Source: Sphingomonadales bacterium
Lineage (GTDB): Bacteria; Pseudomonadota; Alphaproteobacteria; Sphingomonadales; Kordiimonadaceae
Length of the DNA: 64,000 bases
NCBI GenBank assembly: GCA_011088215.1
Contig: JAALKD010000009.1
Span: forward strand, 18,473-82,472
Reading direction: 5' to 3'
Shown: piece after piece, positions 15,924 to 24,308 of the stretch
Position numbering within the stretch: the stretch's first letter is position 1
Layout: each line of letters opens with the position of its first letter
The notes under the pieces: model-generated
What the model was told of the DNA's origin: nothing
The model's input: only the letters and a program-made list of their open reading frames with translations
The model's database searches: none
Position numbers and translations under genes: made by a program

Positions 15924-18900
15924 ATGAGAAGACCTGGTGGATCAAAATGGTCGGTGTTACGGATTTTGTGTGTGATTTTTTTGCTGCCATTGGCTTCGGC
16001 CAAGGCGCAAGAGGAACTTGTTAGTCCTCAACTGCGATTTCATAGTTTCGGCCCTGAGCATGGTTTAGTGTCGCAAGAGCTGTCATCGATTGCCCGCGAT
16101 TCACAGGGATTTGTTTGGATCGCGACATATGCCGGTCTGTTTCGATATGACGGATACCGTTTTAAACAATTTATTCATGATCCGGACGATGCTAACTCAC
16201 TGAGTGGGAACCGTGTGAGAAGCGTAGTGGTTGACAGGAAAGATCGGATTTGGGTTGGTACAGAATCCAACGGCGTCACCATGTATGACCCCTCAACCCA
16301 TACGTTTCTCAGGTACGGAAACAATCCCGAGAACCCGGAAAGTTATTTTGCTGGCCAAACACTCTTCATAGAGGAACTCTCTGACGGCAGCATGGCCTTT
16401 ATGGTGTTCGGTGATGGTATGGTGCGAATTTTGCCAGACTTGACGACGCTGGAGAGGTATCGCCACGACCCTGTAAACCCTGAAAGTCTGAGTAGCAACG
16501 TTTGCCTTGCCGCAGACGTTGATCCTGCCGGGCAGCTATGGGTAGGTTGTCTTGGAGGTAGCCTTCAACGGTTCAATACTGACACTCGTACTTTCGTTGA
16601 TTATCAGGATCAGATGCAGCCCGATGTTAATGTGCCGCTAGACCGTGTCACCGTTATCATGTTTGATCGGAACAATACGATGTGGCTTGGTACAGATGGT
16701 ATCGGCCTGATGCGGAAACCGTCCAATTCCAAGGTTCCTGAACACCTTCACCCTGACACAGCCCCTTTTTCGCTTACCGCCGATTTCGTCACTCGTCTGA
16801 TGGAGGATGAAGATGGTCGCATCTGGGTTGGCTACCGTGACGCCGGTGTTGATGTCATTGACTGGTCTAGCCAGTCAAGTAGCCGGGTAGAACATGTTCC
16901 AGGACGCAACAGTAGCCTGAGTTCAAACAATACTTTCGCGATTACGCAGGACCGGGAAGGGTTGATATGGGTTCCAACTTGGGGAGCTGGATTGAATGTT
17001 GCGAACCCTAGAAATGTTGACGTTAAAATTTATGAAAGTGGCCCGGAGTCTCCTGGTGTTTTTTCATCAAATTCCGAGATACGTATGCTGCATGAGCTGA
17101 AAGACGGGCGTCTGTTATTGGCCAGCAGAGATAAAAAGCCAGCCTTGTTCAGTCGGGACGGTGATCGTCTCGTTCTCGACAGAGTATTGCAACTGCCACC
17201 TGGTGATGAGCCTCCAGTATGGATTTTTTCTGCGCTCCAAGACCGCGACAGCCGCATATGGATTCCAACAGTGGGGCGCGGGCTCTATATCTATGACCTT
17301 AAGACGAATAACGCTAGTCTCGTTCCTGGAACAGACAGCTGGAACCTTGTGTCAATATTTGAAGATAGCGATGGCACCATCTGGACGTCGGAGTTTTCTC
17401 GCGGAATTTATACTATCAACTCTCGAACACAGGAATTTCAATCGATTGGCTCTGAATTTTCAGGCGTATCACCTCAGGATTTGGGACCGGTTCTGGATAT
17501 GCTGGAAAGCGCCGACAAGGCGATTTGGATGGGTACGCGGTCCGGTGTTTTCAGATTGTCACCCGATCGAAGTGAACTTACCCGGGTTCAAAGTATCTCC
17601 AACGAGAACAATCAGGACCGGATGCGTAGCGCCCGCGCGATGACCATAGACCGAGCCGGGCGCCTGTGGATAGCCGGCGAACAAATATCCTACACATCTG
17701 AACCGTTTGCTTCTGAACCAGAGTTCATATTCCCGTTCGACAATACTTCTTATAGTGCCGCCGCTGCCAATACCGTTATGGAGGATGACGCTGGTCGCAT
17801 GTGGTTTACAATTCCAGAAGGCATTTTGGCATTTGACCCTGAAACCCAACAAACAACGCTTTTTGACGACAGCATGAATGTGCCCCTGAACGCACCGGAT
17901 CAGGGAGCCAAGATGACAAGTTCGAATGAGCTAGTATACGCGGGATTGCGGCGCCTGACCGTCGTGTCTCCGACAATCTTCGACCGCAAGAAGGTCATCA
18001 AAGCACCCATCATAACCCGATTGGTTATTGGTGGCAGAGAGGTACACGGTACTGGCGCATACGAAGCGACCGATGAAGCCAGTATTAGAATAACACCAGA
18101 GGATCGTGATTTTACTATTGAGTATGCCAGTTTGTCGCCGATCGACGCGTCTTCCTACACCTATGCACACAAGCTTGAGGGGTTTGACCGCGACTGGATT
18201 TACACCGACGCCTCTCGACGTTTTGCCACATACACCAACTTGCCCCCGGGCAGCTATACGCTGCACATGAACGTCATTGATCGTAACGGCCGTCCCAGTC
18301 CAATTCCCAGTTTTGTTAGCGTTGACGTTTTGCCGGCCTTTTATCAAACCTTGTGGTTTCAAGCGCTTATCGCCTCACTTGCATTGTTGACTCTGTATGC
18401 GATCTATCGCGCCAGATTGGCCGTTCTCCAGGCAAGCCAGCGCCGTCTTGAACGGCTGGTAGTGGAGCGTACGCAGAAGGTCGAGCGGCAAAAAACCGAA
18501 CTGGCGGACCGAAACGTTCGGATCGAACAAACGATGAGCGAGTTGAAAGAGACACAAGGCAAACTGATTCAATCGGAAAAACTAGCCGCGCTCGGTGGAT
18601 TGGTGGCCGGTGTGGCGCATGAGGTGAACACGCCAATCGGTCTCGTCGTAAGTGGTGCGTCGCAAATTGAAAGCGAAACGGCAATAATCAAAGACAAACT
18701 CGCGGGGGAAAAAATAACCAAACCCGATCTGGAACGTTTTCTGGACTTGAGTGAAGATCTTGGAAGGTTGACCCTTAGGAACGCCCAAAAAGCTGCCGAT
18801 ATGATCAAGAGTTTCAAGCTTGTATCGGCCGATCAAAGTAGCCAGCAGATTATAGATATACAGATTGTACCCTATCTTCGTGATGTAATGATTAGTGTGA

Positions 18901-19307
18901 AGCCACTTTTGACAGAAAAAGGGCATTCGGCAACGGTTAGCGGCGACGAACAAATTCAGATGTCAATCAATGCTGGCGCGTTGAGCCAAGTTATCACAAA
19001 CTTGGTAACCAACGCCGTTACCCACGCCTTTGAGCCAAACAAAACGGGCGAAATCAATATAGAAGTGATAGAAACATCGCGTGCAGTCGCAATCGCAGTA
19101 ACCGACAATGGTTGCGGGATTTCCGAAATTCACCAAAGTAAGATTTTTGACCCGTTTTTCACCACAAAACGCGGCCAGGGTAATACCGGCCTTGGGCTGC
19201 ATATTGTTCATAATTTGGTCTTGAGTGCGTTCAACGGCGCGATCGACTATAGTCAGTCAGATGATGGGGGGTCCGTTTTCACGATCGATATTCCGAAGAA
19301 ACAATAG
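15924..19307 (+). CDS. Two-component sensor with periplasmic beta-propellers and histidine kinase
   Basis: This 1127-residue membrane sensor starts with a signal peptide (ILCVIFLLPLASAKA). It continues with many Reg_prop repeats that form two seven-bladed propellers (about 35-720; for example GLVSQELSSIARDSQGFVWIA), a Y_Y_Y immunoglobulin-like domain (about 725-800, YAHKLEGFDRDWIY), one transmembrane helix (about 812-832), a coiled coil (to about 880), HisKA with His899 in GVAHEVNTPIG, and HATPase with NLVTNAVTHAF, DNGCGI and GNTGLGLHIV. It lacks the receiver and AraC domains of Bacteroidetes hybrid sensors, so it needs a separate response regulator; the leading receiver of the kinase at 11311 is one candidate. 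Propeller sensors often bind carbohydrate, but no ligand is indicated. It is followed 26 bases later by the protease gene, probably in one transcript. ATG 15924 has GGTGGGG upstream. Confidence 0.92.
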   Translation: MRRPGGSKWSVLRILCVIFLLPLASAKAQEELVSPQLRFHSFGPEHGLVSQELSSIARDSQGFVWIATYAGLFRYDGYRFKQFIHDPDDANSLSGNRVRSVVVDRKDRIWVGTESNGVTMYDPSTHTFLRYGNNPENPESYFAGQTLFIEELSDGSMAFMVFGDGMVRILPDLTTLERYRHDPVNPESLSSNVCLAADVDPAGQLWVGCLGGSLQRFNTDTRTFVDYQDQMQPDVNVPLDRVTVIMFDRNNTMWLGTDGIGLMRKPSNSKVPEHLHPDTAPFSLTADFVTRLMEDEDGRIWVGYRDAGVDVIDWSSQSSSRVEHVPGRNSSLSSNNTFAITQDREGLIWVPTWGAGLNVANPRNVDVKIYESGPESPGVFSSNSEIRMLHELKDGRLLLASRDKKPALFSRDGDRLVLDRVLQLPPGDEPPVWIFSALQDRDSRIWIPTVGRGLYIYDLKTNNASLVPGTDSWNLVSIFEDSDGTIWTSEFSRGIYTINSRTQEFQSIGSEFSGVSPQDLGPVLDMLESADKAIWMGTRSGVFRLSPDRSELTRVQSISNENNQDRMRSARAMTIDRAGRLWIAGEQISYTSEPFASEPEFIFPFDNTSYSAAAANTVMEDDAGRMWFTIPEGILAFDPETQQTTLFDDSMNVPLNAPDQGAKMTSSNELVYAGLRRLTVVSPTIFDRKKVIKAPIITRLVIGGREVHGTGAYEATDEASIRITPEDRDFTIEYASLSPIDASSYTYAHKLEGFDRDWIYTDASRRFATYTNLPPGSYTLHMNVIDRNGRPSPIPSFVSVDVLPAFYQTLWFQALIASLALLTLYAIYRARLAVLQASQRRLERLVVERTQKVERQKTELADRNVRIEQTMSELKETQGKLIQSEKLAALGGLVAGVAHEVNTPIGLVVSGASQIESETAIIKDKLAGEKITKPDLERFLDLSEDLGRLTLRNAQKAADMIKSFKLVSADQSSQQIIDIQIVPYLRDVMISVKPLLTEKGHSATVSGDEQIQMSINAGALSQVITNLVTNAVTHAFEPNKTGEINIEVIETSRAVAIAVTDNGCGISEIHQSKIFDPFFTTKRGQGNTGLGLHIVHNLVLSAFNGAIDYSQSDDGGSVFTIDIPKKQ

Positions 19308-19333
19308 TTGCGGCAAATCAGGGACAGTAACAC

Positions 19334-20572
19334 GTGTTTTCACATCAGTTGGGCAAGCCAAGAATATCGCAAGAGGAAGCTGATCAATTTACCATTGACG
19401 TTAACGTAACTTCCGACCAACACGCGCTTGCTGGTGCGTTGGTCTTTCTCGTGGTTGTCAACAAAGAAACCGGTGCGCAACATGTACACAGCACAGTTGC
19501 AAACGGAGCAGGAGTAGCTCAACTAACTTATTCTCCTGAGCAAGAAACACCACTTTATATCTCCTCAATGGCCAGTTCTGGTACGTGGTATGGCGCGAGC
19601 TGTAGTTTTGACGACAGCGTGACAATCGAATGCCCGCCACTTGCGTTTGATGGACCACTTGCTTGGTGGCACCAGAGTGTCGGCATAAACACTTTTGATC
19701 CAAATTTAGGTCAAGGCATTAAGGTAGGGTTGATAGACACAGGTGTTGGGCCACACCCATATCTGGCCGACGCGGTTGATCGGGGCGCCATAATCGAGGG
19801 TATACATGTAGCTGACGGCACCGATGTATCGTATCACGGTACGATGATGGCGGGGCTTATAGCTGCACGACCCGCGGATAGTCGTCATCCAGCCGGTATT
19901 GCGCCCGGCGTATCCCTCTCGTCAGTACGTGTTTACAAAGACGGCGCACATGGTGCAAATGCCGACGACGTTGCCAAGGCTATTCGGCATCTGTCGGTCG
20001 ATATCGGCGTGGACCTGATTAATCTCAGCCTTAGTAGTGATACACCGTCCGAAGCACAAGCTGCCGCAATTGCAGATGCACGCGCGGTGGGCACCTACTG
20101 TATCGCCGCGGCAGGGAACAGTGGTGGCGAGCCAGTCGGTTACCCAGCGGCTTTTGACGGCGTGGCGGCAATTAGTGCTTTGGGAAAGGACGTCGTTGGC
20201 CCTACCTCTGAAACCAACAATGTCTTTTCGCCGTCAACAGACGACAAAAAAGCAAAGAGTGGCGCCTACTTGTCTTCCATCAGCAGTTATGGCAACGGCT
20301 TGAAAGCCTTGGCGCCTGGAACTGCTATAGCCAGCACGGTACCATCAAAAGACGGTGTACCGATCTATGCCTCGCAAGTAGGGTCATCAGATGCTACCGC
20401 GATCGTCACGGGTGTGCTTGCTGCACATCTGAGCAGTGACCCTAAGTATCAGGCGCTCGAGCGAGGGATTGCGCGTGCGGATTATGCGGCGCAATCACTC
20501 GATGGCCTGTGTCAAACGCTCGGTCTGCTTCCTCAGTATCAAGGTTTAGGTGAACCTAAATTGCAGACTTAG
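19334..20572 (+). CDS. Subtilisin-like S8 serine protease without signal peptide
   Basis: This 412-residue protein has the complete subtilase triad: Asp135 in VGLIDTGVGPH, His168 in YHGTMMAGLIA and Ser352 in GSSDATAIVTG, plus the oxyanion Asn in AAAGNSGG. Residues 1 to about 105 form a beta-rich, immunoglobulin-like N-terminal region (DVNVTSDQHALAGALVFLVV) instead of a classical inhibitor pro-domain, and no signal peptide is visible, so it is probably cytoplasmic. GTG 19334 has AGGGA 8 bases upstream. It lies 26 bases after the propeller kinase and converges on, overlapping by 4 bases, the small-protein gene. Cytoplasmic subtilases in RiPP clusters (for example PatA/PatG of cyanobactins) remove leader peptides, so a maturation role is possible. 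A general proteolytic role is the alternative. Confidence 0.88.
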   Translation: MFSHQLGKPRISQEEADQFTIDVNVTSDQHALAGALVFLVVVNKETGAQHVHSTVANGAGVAQLTYSPEQETPLYISSMASSGTWYGASCSFDDSVTIECPPLAFDGPLAWWHQSVGINTFDPNLGQGIKVGLIDTGVGPHPYLADAVDRGAIIEGIHVADGTDVSYHGTMMAGLIAARPADSRHPAGIAPGVSLSSVRVYKDGAHGANADDVAKAIRHLSVDIGVDLINLSLSSDTPSEAQAAAIADARAVGTYCIAAAGNSGGEPVGYPAAFDGVAAISALGKDVVGPTSETNNVFSPSTDDKKAKSGAYLSSISSYGNGLKALAPGTAIASTVPSKDGVPIYASQVGSSDATAIVTGVLAAHLSSDPKYQALERGIARADYAAQSLDGLCQTLGLLPQYQGLGEPKLQT

Positions 20573-20838
20573 AAAAATGCAGAATCCATCATGTCTTCAT
20601 CTTCTGGAACGTCTTGAAGACCGGCCTTGTCCATCAGATATTGCTCGAGCTCTGCTTTTTGACCTGGGTCATTGAATAAGGCCTCGATGCTTGGAGTGTT
20701 CGCCTTGGCCTGTTTGGCATTGGCATGAAAGATCTTTTTTTCGTCGTGGCTTAGAGAATTGTAGAACTCTCCCAGTTTTTGGTAGTAGCCGTCGATATGT
20801 TCGCTGTCGTGCGGTAACGCGTCATATAGTGCATCCAT
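20569..20838 (-). CDS. Small acidic protein, candidate RiPP precursor or partner
   Basis: This 89-residue protein has no recognised family. It has a strong ribosome-binding site (GAAGGGA, about 6 bases before ATG 20838) and lies 62 bases after the radical SAM gene on the same strand. It is helical-looking and acidic, with a run SIEALFNDPGQKAELEQYL (50-68) that faintly recalls Nif11-type leaders, and ends PEDEDMMDSAFF. It contains no cysteine, so it cannot itself form thioether rings; Ser/Thr occur at 12, 28, 30, 48, 50 and 86. The position between the maturation enzyme and the protease gene is the argument for its being the substrate. It might instead be a small accessory protein. That it is a real gene is likely; its role is open. 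Confidence 0.7.
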   Translation of the reverse strand: MDALYDALPHDSEHIDGYYQKLGEFYNSLSHDEKKIFHANAKQAKANTPSIEALFNDPGQKAELEQYLMDKAGLQDVPEDEDMMDSAFF

Positions 20839-20900
20839 GATTGTATCCCTTCAAAGTTGATGCTGTTTTTGGTTCGTTTCGTCTCAGTATGTCTGCCGCG

Positions 20901-22802
20901 TCATGCGGCTATCGTTTTGGTTATCTCTTTTTTGGGCAATATGATGGTGTCGTCGCGCCAGCGTTTGACGGCCAGTGCCAGCACCTGCTGATCTTCACGC
21001 AGGATCAATCCAGTGCCTTGCCAGGTGTCAAGCTGGGCAGCAACGCCGCCGCGTTGATTGATACTGTCCAAAGCGCGCGGGTTTGCAGCGGCGAGCATTC
21101 GCTCCAGCCGATGCTCAAGTTGTTTTCCATCAAGGAGTAAGTAAAGCGCACTCTCTGCGGGTGATAACTGATACCGAATTTCATCGCCGCGGCGGGTGTC
21201 CACCAATGTCAAACTGCCGTCTTCGTTTTTCAGTGCATCAAGTCGTGGTCTCTGCTTGTCGAGTTTTTTCCAATCCCGACACGCCGCCTTCAGCTCGCTG
21301 GTATAATGCACCGCAGTTTCGCGTGTCGGCCAGTCGGCCTCAAAAAGATAGGCGAACCCGTCGATGGCTGCGGCATCCGTCGGAAAAACCAATGCATAGT
21401 GTCGGTGAGGCTTCAGGTCACGAATACCGTATTTTTCAGGAGTTTTATGATACGGCGCGTAGCGCGTTATCAATACATCTCGAATAGTAGAAGGTGGCTC
21501 CAAATGTATAAGATGCCGCACTTTTTCGGCTGCCCCATCGTAATCAGCCCCATCCTCTCCCGGCAGGCTCATTAGATAATTCCAGTAAACAGTGACATCC
21601 ATTTCGCGGCTCCATTTCAACAACTGGATGTTCTGTAAAACATGTGCGCCCTTGTGCATGCGCTTCAAAGAAGCATCCTGCAAACTCTCAATACCGGGCT
21701 GAATTACTTGCCCGCCGCCATCAACAAAGGCTGCCAGCTGCTTTCTCGTGACATTGGATTTGATTTCATAAAAGAGTTGCCAATGATGCCCGCGTTTTTC
21801 GATTTCAGGGAAGAAAGTCTGGTAAAACTGCTTTGGCGCAATCAGGTCTACGGCATAAAAACGATCATGATTATGCCGAGACGCCAAATGTTCCATTTCC
21901 TGCAGAACAAATTCCTGCAGTTTGGGGCGATATTTCATGACCTCGTGAAGCCCGCAAAAACTGCATTGGCTTTTTTCTCCCCACCAGCAGCCGCGGCTGC
22001 TTTCAAAGGCCATCATAGGATTTAGGCTTTTGCGCAAATCGAGTTTTTCAATTTTGGCGAAGTAAGGATCATAATTTAGGAATGGGCGTGGGCTGTTGTT
22101 TTGGAATAGGGCACCCGAAGGTTCACCTATGATGTTGCCCTGTTGGCTGCGGTGGCTCACTCCTTTAAGGCCGTCTAGCGTTTTGCCTCTACGCCAGCGC
22201 CGTATCAATTCAGGGAAAACGATTTCGCCCTCAGTGCGTACAACTGCATCCACATAGGGGCAAAGCGCTAGGATTGCGTTGCCTGCGTCTCCTGTGCACA
22301 TGCTGCCGCCAAAGACGATACGCACCGAAGGGTGACATAGTTTTATGCGCCGGGCCAACGCGATCGACGCACCCAACTGCTGTGTACTCAACGAAAACCC
22401 GATGATATCGTGTCGCTGCCAATTGATCTCTTGCTCGCATCGATCAAGAAAGCGCACAGCAGCAATCTTTAAACCTTCAATGATGTCCGAATCGTCTGCG
22501 CGGTTGGGCAGTGTAATCTTTGGTCGCTCACGCTCAAATTCATGCAGCCAGTTGCCGGCTTCATTGCCAAAGTAATCTCGGGAAAAAAGCCATTCGATCA
22601 GAAATTCCTCACCATTGGCCAACAAGGTATAAAGCGCGGGTGTTATCTGGGCGCAAAAATCGAGATACAGTTCATGGCGCTCACTGGAAAAACCTTCACC
22701 GCGCAACGCGGCATCAAGTGTTGCCAACTGGATAGAGGGAAGTTTGGCTGCGGACCAAGGCATACTGACAAGCGCCACCGGCGTATCGTGTGACCCGGAC
22801 AT
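20901..22802 (-). CDS. RiPP maturation radical SAM protein with B12-binding domain (rSAM_ocin_1 type)
   Basis: This 633-residue enzyme has a cobalamin-binding-like domain (about 95-235, DIIGFSLSTQQLGASIALA and FGGSMCTGDAGNA) followed by a radical SAM barrel. The [4Fe-4S] ligands are Cys272, Cys280 and Cys283 in RGCWWGEKSQCSFCGLHE, the CX7CX2C spacing of the RiPP maturation radical SAM protein 1 family rather than CX3CX2C. PGIESL and SLPGED are further barrel motifs. A C-terminal region (about 490-620) would correspond to the peptide-recognition part. Members act on ribosomal peptides, some as C-methyltransferases; the reaction here cannot be read from sequence. GGGAGA precedes ATG 22802. The 89-residue gene follows it in the same direction, probably co-transcribed. 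Family assignment is strong. Confidence 0.88.
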   Translation of the reverse strand: MSGSHDTPVALVSMPWSAAKLPSIQLATLDAALRGEGFSSERHELYLDFCAQITPALYTLLANGEEFLIEWLFSRDYFGNEAGNWLHEFERERPKITLPNRADDSDIIEGLKIAAVRFLDRCEQEINWQRHDIIGFSLSTQQLGASIALARRIKLCHPSVRIVFGGSMCTGDAGNAILALCPYVDAVVRTEGEIVFPELIRRWRRGKTLDGLKGVSHRSQQGNIIGEPSGALFQNNSPRPFLNYDPYFAKIEKLDLRKSLNPMMAFESSRGCWWGEKSQCSFCGLHEVMKYRPKLQEFVLQEMEHLASRHNHDRFYAVDLIAPKQFYQTFFPEIEKRGHHWQLFYEIKSNVTRKQLAAFVDGGGQVIQPGIESLQDASLKRMHKGAHVLQNIQLLKWSREMDVTVYWNYLMSLPGEDGADYDGAAEKVRHLIHLEPPSTIRDVLITRYAPYHKTPEKYGIRDLKPHRHYALVFPTDAAAIDGFAYLFEADWPTRETAVHYTSELKAACRDWKKLDKQRPRLDALKNEDGSLTLVDTRRGDEIRYQLSPAESALYLLLDGKQLEHRLERMLAAANPRALDSINQRGGVAAQLDTWQGTGLILREDQQVLALAVKRWRDDTIILPKKEITKTIAA

Positions 22803-23051
22803 AGTCTGGTTCTCCCAGGAAATCTAACTTGTTCTATGGTTAATAAAAAATTTACCCTAACAATTGTTTCAAAAGGGTTAACAACTTCTGCCAGTATGCG
22901 ATTGCATGTGAAAATGCCAGTTGGGAATCTGGGGTAATACTCAAAAAGATGCATATAGTTACGTTTGTTCGGGTATCGTAAAAGAGAGTAATTTCATATC
23001 TTTCGTTAGTGTTCAGTGTCTTCGTGCTGTCTGGAAAAGGATTGCCGTCCA

Positions 23052-24308
23052 ATGCGTTGGAAAATACTAAGTTATGGATTTCTATCCGCACCCGCAGCGA
23101 TGGCGATCTTTGTTCTTTTGACTTATCTGCCCTCTTTTTATGCGATTGATAAAGGACTCGGGCTGGGGCTTGTCGGTGTTATTTTTGCGGCAGGTCGTAT
23201 TCTTGATGGCATGACGGATCCGATCATCGGTCATATGAGCGATAATACCCGGACTCGTTTGGGTGCGCGCATTCCGTGGATTATAGTTGGCATTGTTGGG
23301 TTTGCCGTCTCGACATGGTTGCTCTTGGTCCCTGATGGCAAGATCGGACCATTTTACTTGCTGTTAGTAAGCAGCCTGTTTTTTCTTTTTTATACGATGT
23401 TTGAAGTGCCGTATGCATCAACGGGGCTCGAAATTTCACGGGATAGTCATGAACGTTCGCTACTGGCGGGGTCAAAGACCTTCTTTCAGGTTCTTGGAGT
23501 TGTCGCAGTAGGAGCTGTACCAACCATGTTCGTAGGCGAGATGGACAGGTCGCTACATTTTAGTGCGGTGATCATAATCAGTGCCTGCTTGATTGGGTTT
23601 GTTCTTTTTGTCGGGTTCGTTCCACGGCGGGATGTTAACGCTCAATCTAAAAGGGTCAGGTTCACGACAGCAGTAAAATTTGTCAAAAACGATATGGCAT
23701 GCCGTACACTGATATCTGCTTATCTTGTGGTGCAATCTTCCAGCGCCTTATTTATTGCGCTGACGATGCTTTTTGTTTCTCACGTAATGGGAAGCGACGA
23801 AAAGCTAGGCATTTTTATCACGTTGTTTTTGGTATCATCTGCTGTTTTTCTGCCTTTTTGGGTATGGCTGTCTAAACATCACGGAAAGGCCGCTACGTGG
23901 CGGCTATCGATAGGTATAGGGGCAACTTTCTTGGCAGTGCCGATGTTTGCTGGTGCGGATAACATATACGTAGCGACACTCTTTTTTGCTGGGGCAGGTG
24001 CAACACTTGTGTGTGATTCAGTTATGCCAACCTCATTGTTGGCTGATTTGGTCGCAGAACATAATCGAAAGGAAGGTGGTTCGGTTGCCGGCCTATATCT
24101 TTCTCTCAAAAATACGGTGTCAAAATTGGCGTTTTTAGTGCCAATGCTAATAGCCTTTCCGGCGCTTGATTTGATTGGGTTTAATGAAGCAAATGGTAGT
24201 GACCGCGTGGCAGATGTAACGTTTTTGTTCTTTTTCTCAGGTTTGCCGGTTTGTTTGCGCCTACTCGCGCTTCCAATTATGTCGCGATGGCAAAGTTCAC
24301 TTCGCTAA
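23052..24308 (+). CDS. GPH-family (MelB-like) MFS transporter
   Basis: This integral membrane protein of 418 residues has about 12 hydrophobic segments. The N-terminal signature AAGRILDGMTDPIIGHMSDNTRTRLGAR is that of glycoside-pentoside-hexuronide:cation symporters (split here across residues about 45-72). I chose ATG 23052 (MRWKILSYG) because AAGGA lies 10 bases upstream; the GTG at 23016 has no such site. It would use a Na+ or H+ gradient to import a sugar-like substrate. Its place beside the RiPP-like genes might tempt an export role, but GPH proteins are not known peptide exporters. It converges on the LuxR-type gene, overlapping it by 4 bases. Confidence 0.85.
   Translation: MRWKILSYGFLSAPAAMAIFVLLTYLPSFYAIDKGLGLGLVGVIFAAGRILDGMTDPIIGHMSDNTRTRLGARIPWIIVGIVGFAVSTWLLLVPDGKIGPFYLLLVSSLFFLFYTMFEVPYASTGLEISRDSHERSLLAGSKTFFQVLGVVAVGAVPTMFVGEMDRSLHFSAVIIISACLIGFVLFVGFVPRRDVNAQSKRVRFTTAVKFVKNDMACRTLISAYLVVQSSSALFIALTMLFVSHVMGSDEKLGIFITLFLVSSAVFLPFWVWLSKHHGKAATWRLSIGIGATFLAVPMFAGADNIYVATLFFAGAGATLVCDSVMPTSLLADLVAEHNRKEGGSVAGLYLSLKNTVSKLAFLVPMLIAFPALDLIGFNEANGSDRVADVTFLFFFSGLPVCLRLLALPIMSRWQSSLR

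Noticed and set aside
22836..22937. A 33-codon forward frame in the gap between the radical SAM and MFS genes, rich in Thr/Ser, as an alternative RiPP precursor.
   Set aside because: No ribosome-binding site at a usable distance, no leader-like region, and it lies on the strand opposite the radical SAM gene.
22852..23091. A 79-codon reverse frame between the radical SAM and MFS genes.
   Set aside because: It overlaps the MFS start, has no recognisable domain and no clear ribosome-binding site.
23052..24308. Treating the MFS protein as the exporter of the putative RiPP.
   Set aside because: The signature is that of GPH sugar:cation symporters, which are importers; proximity is the only argument.
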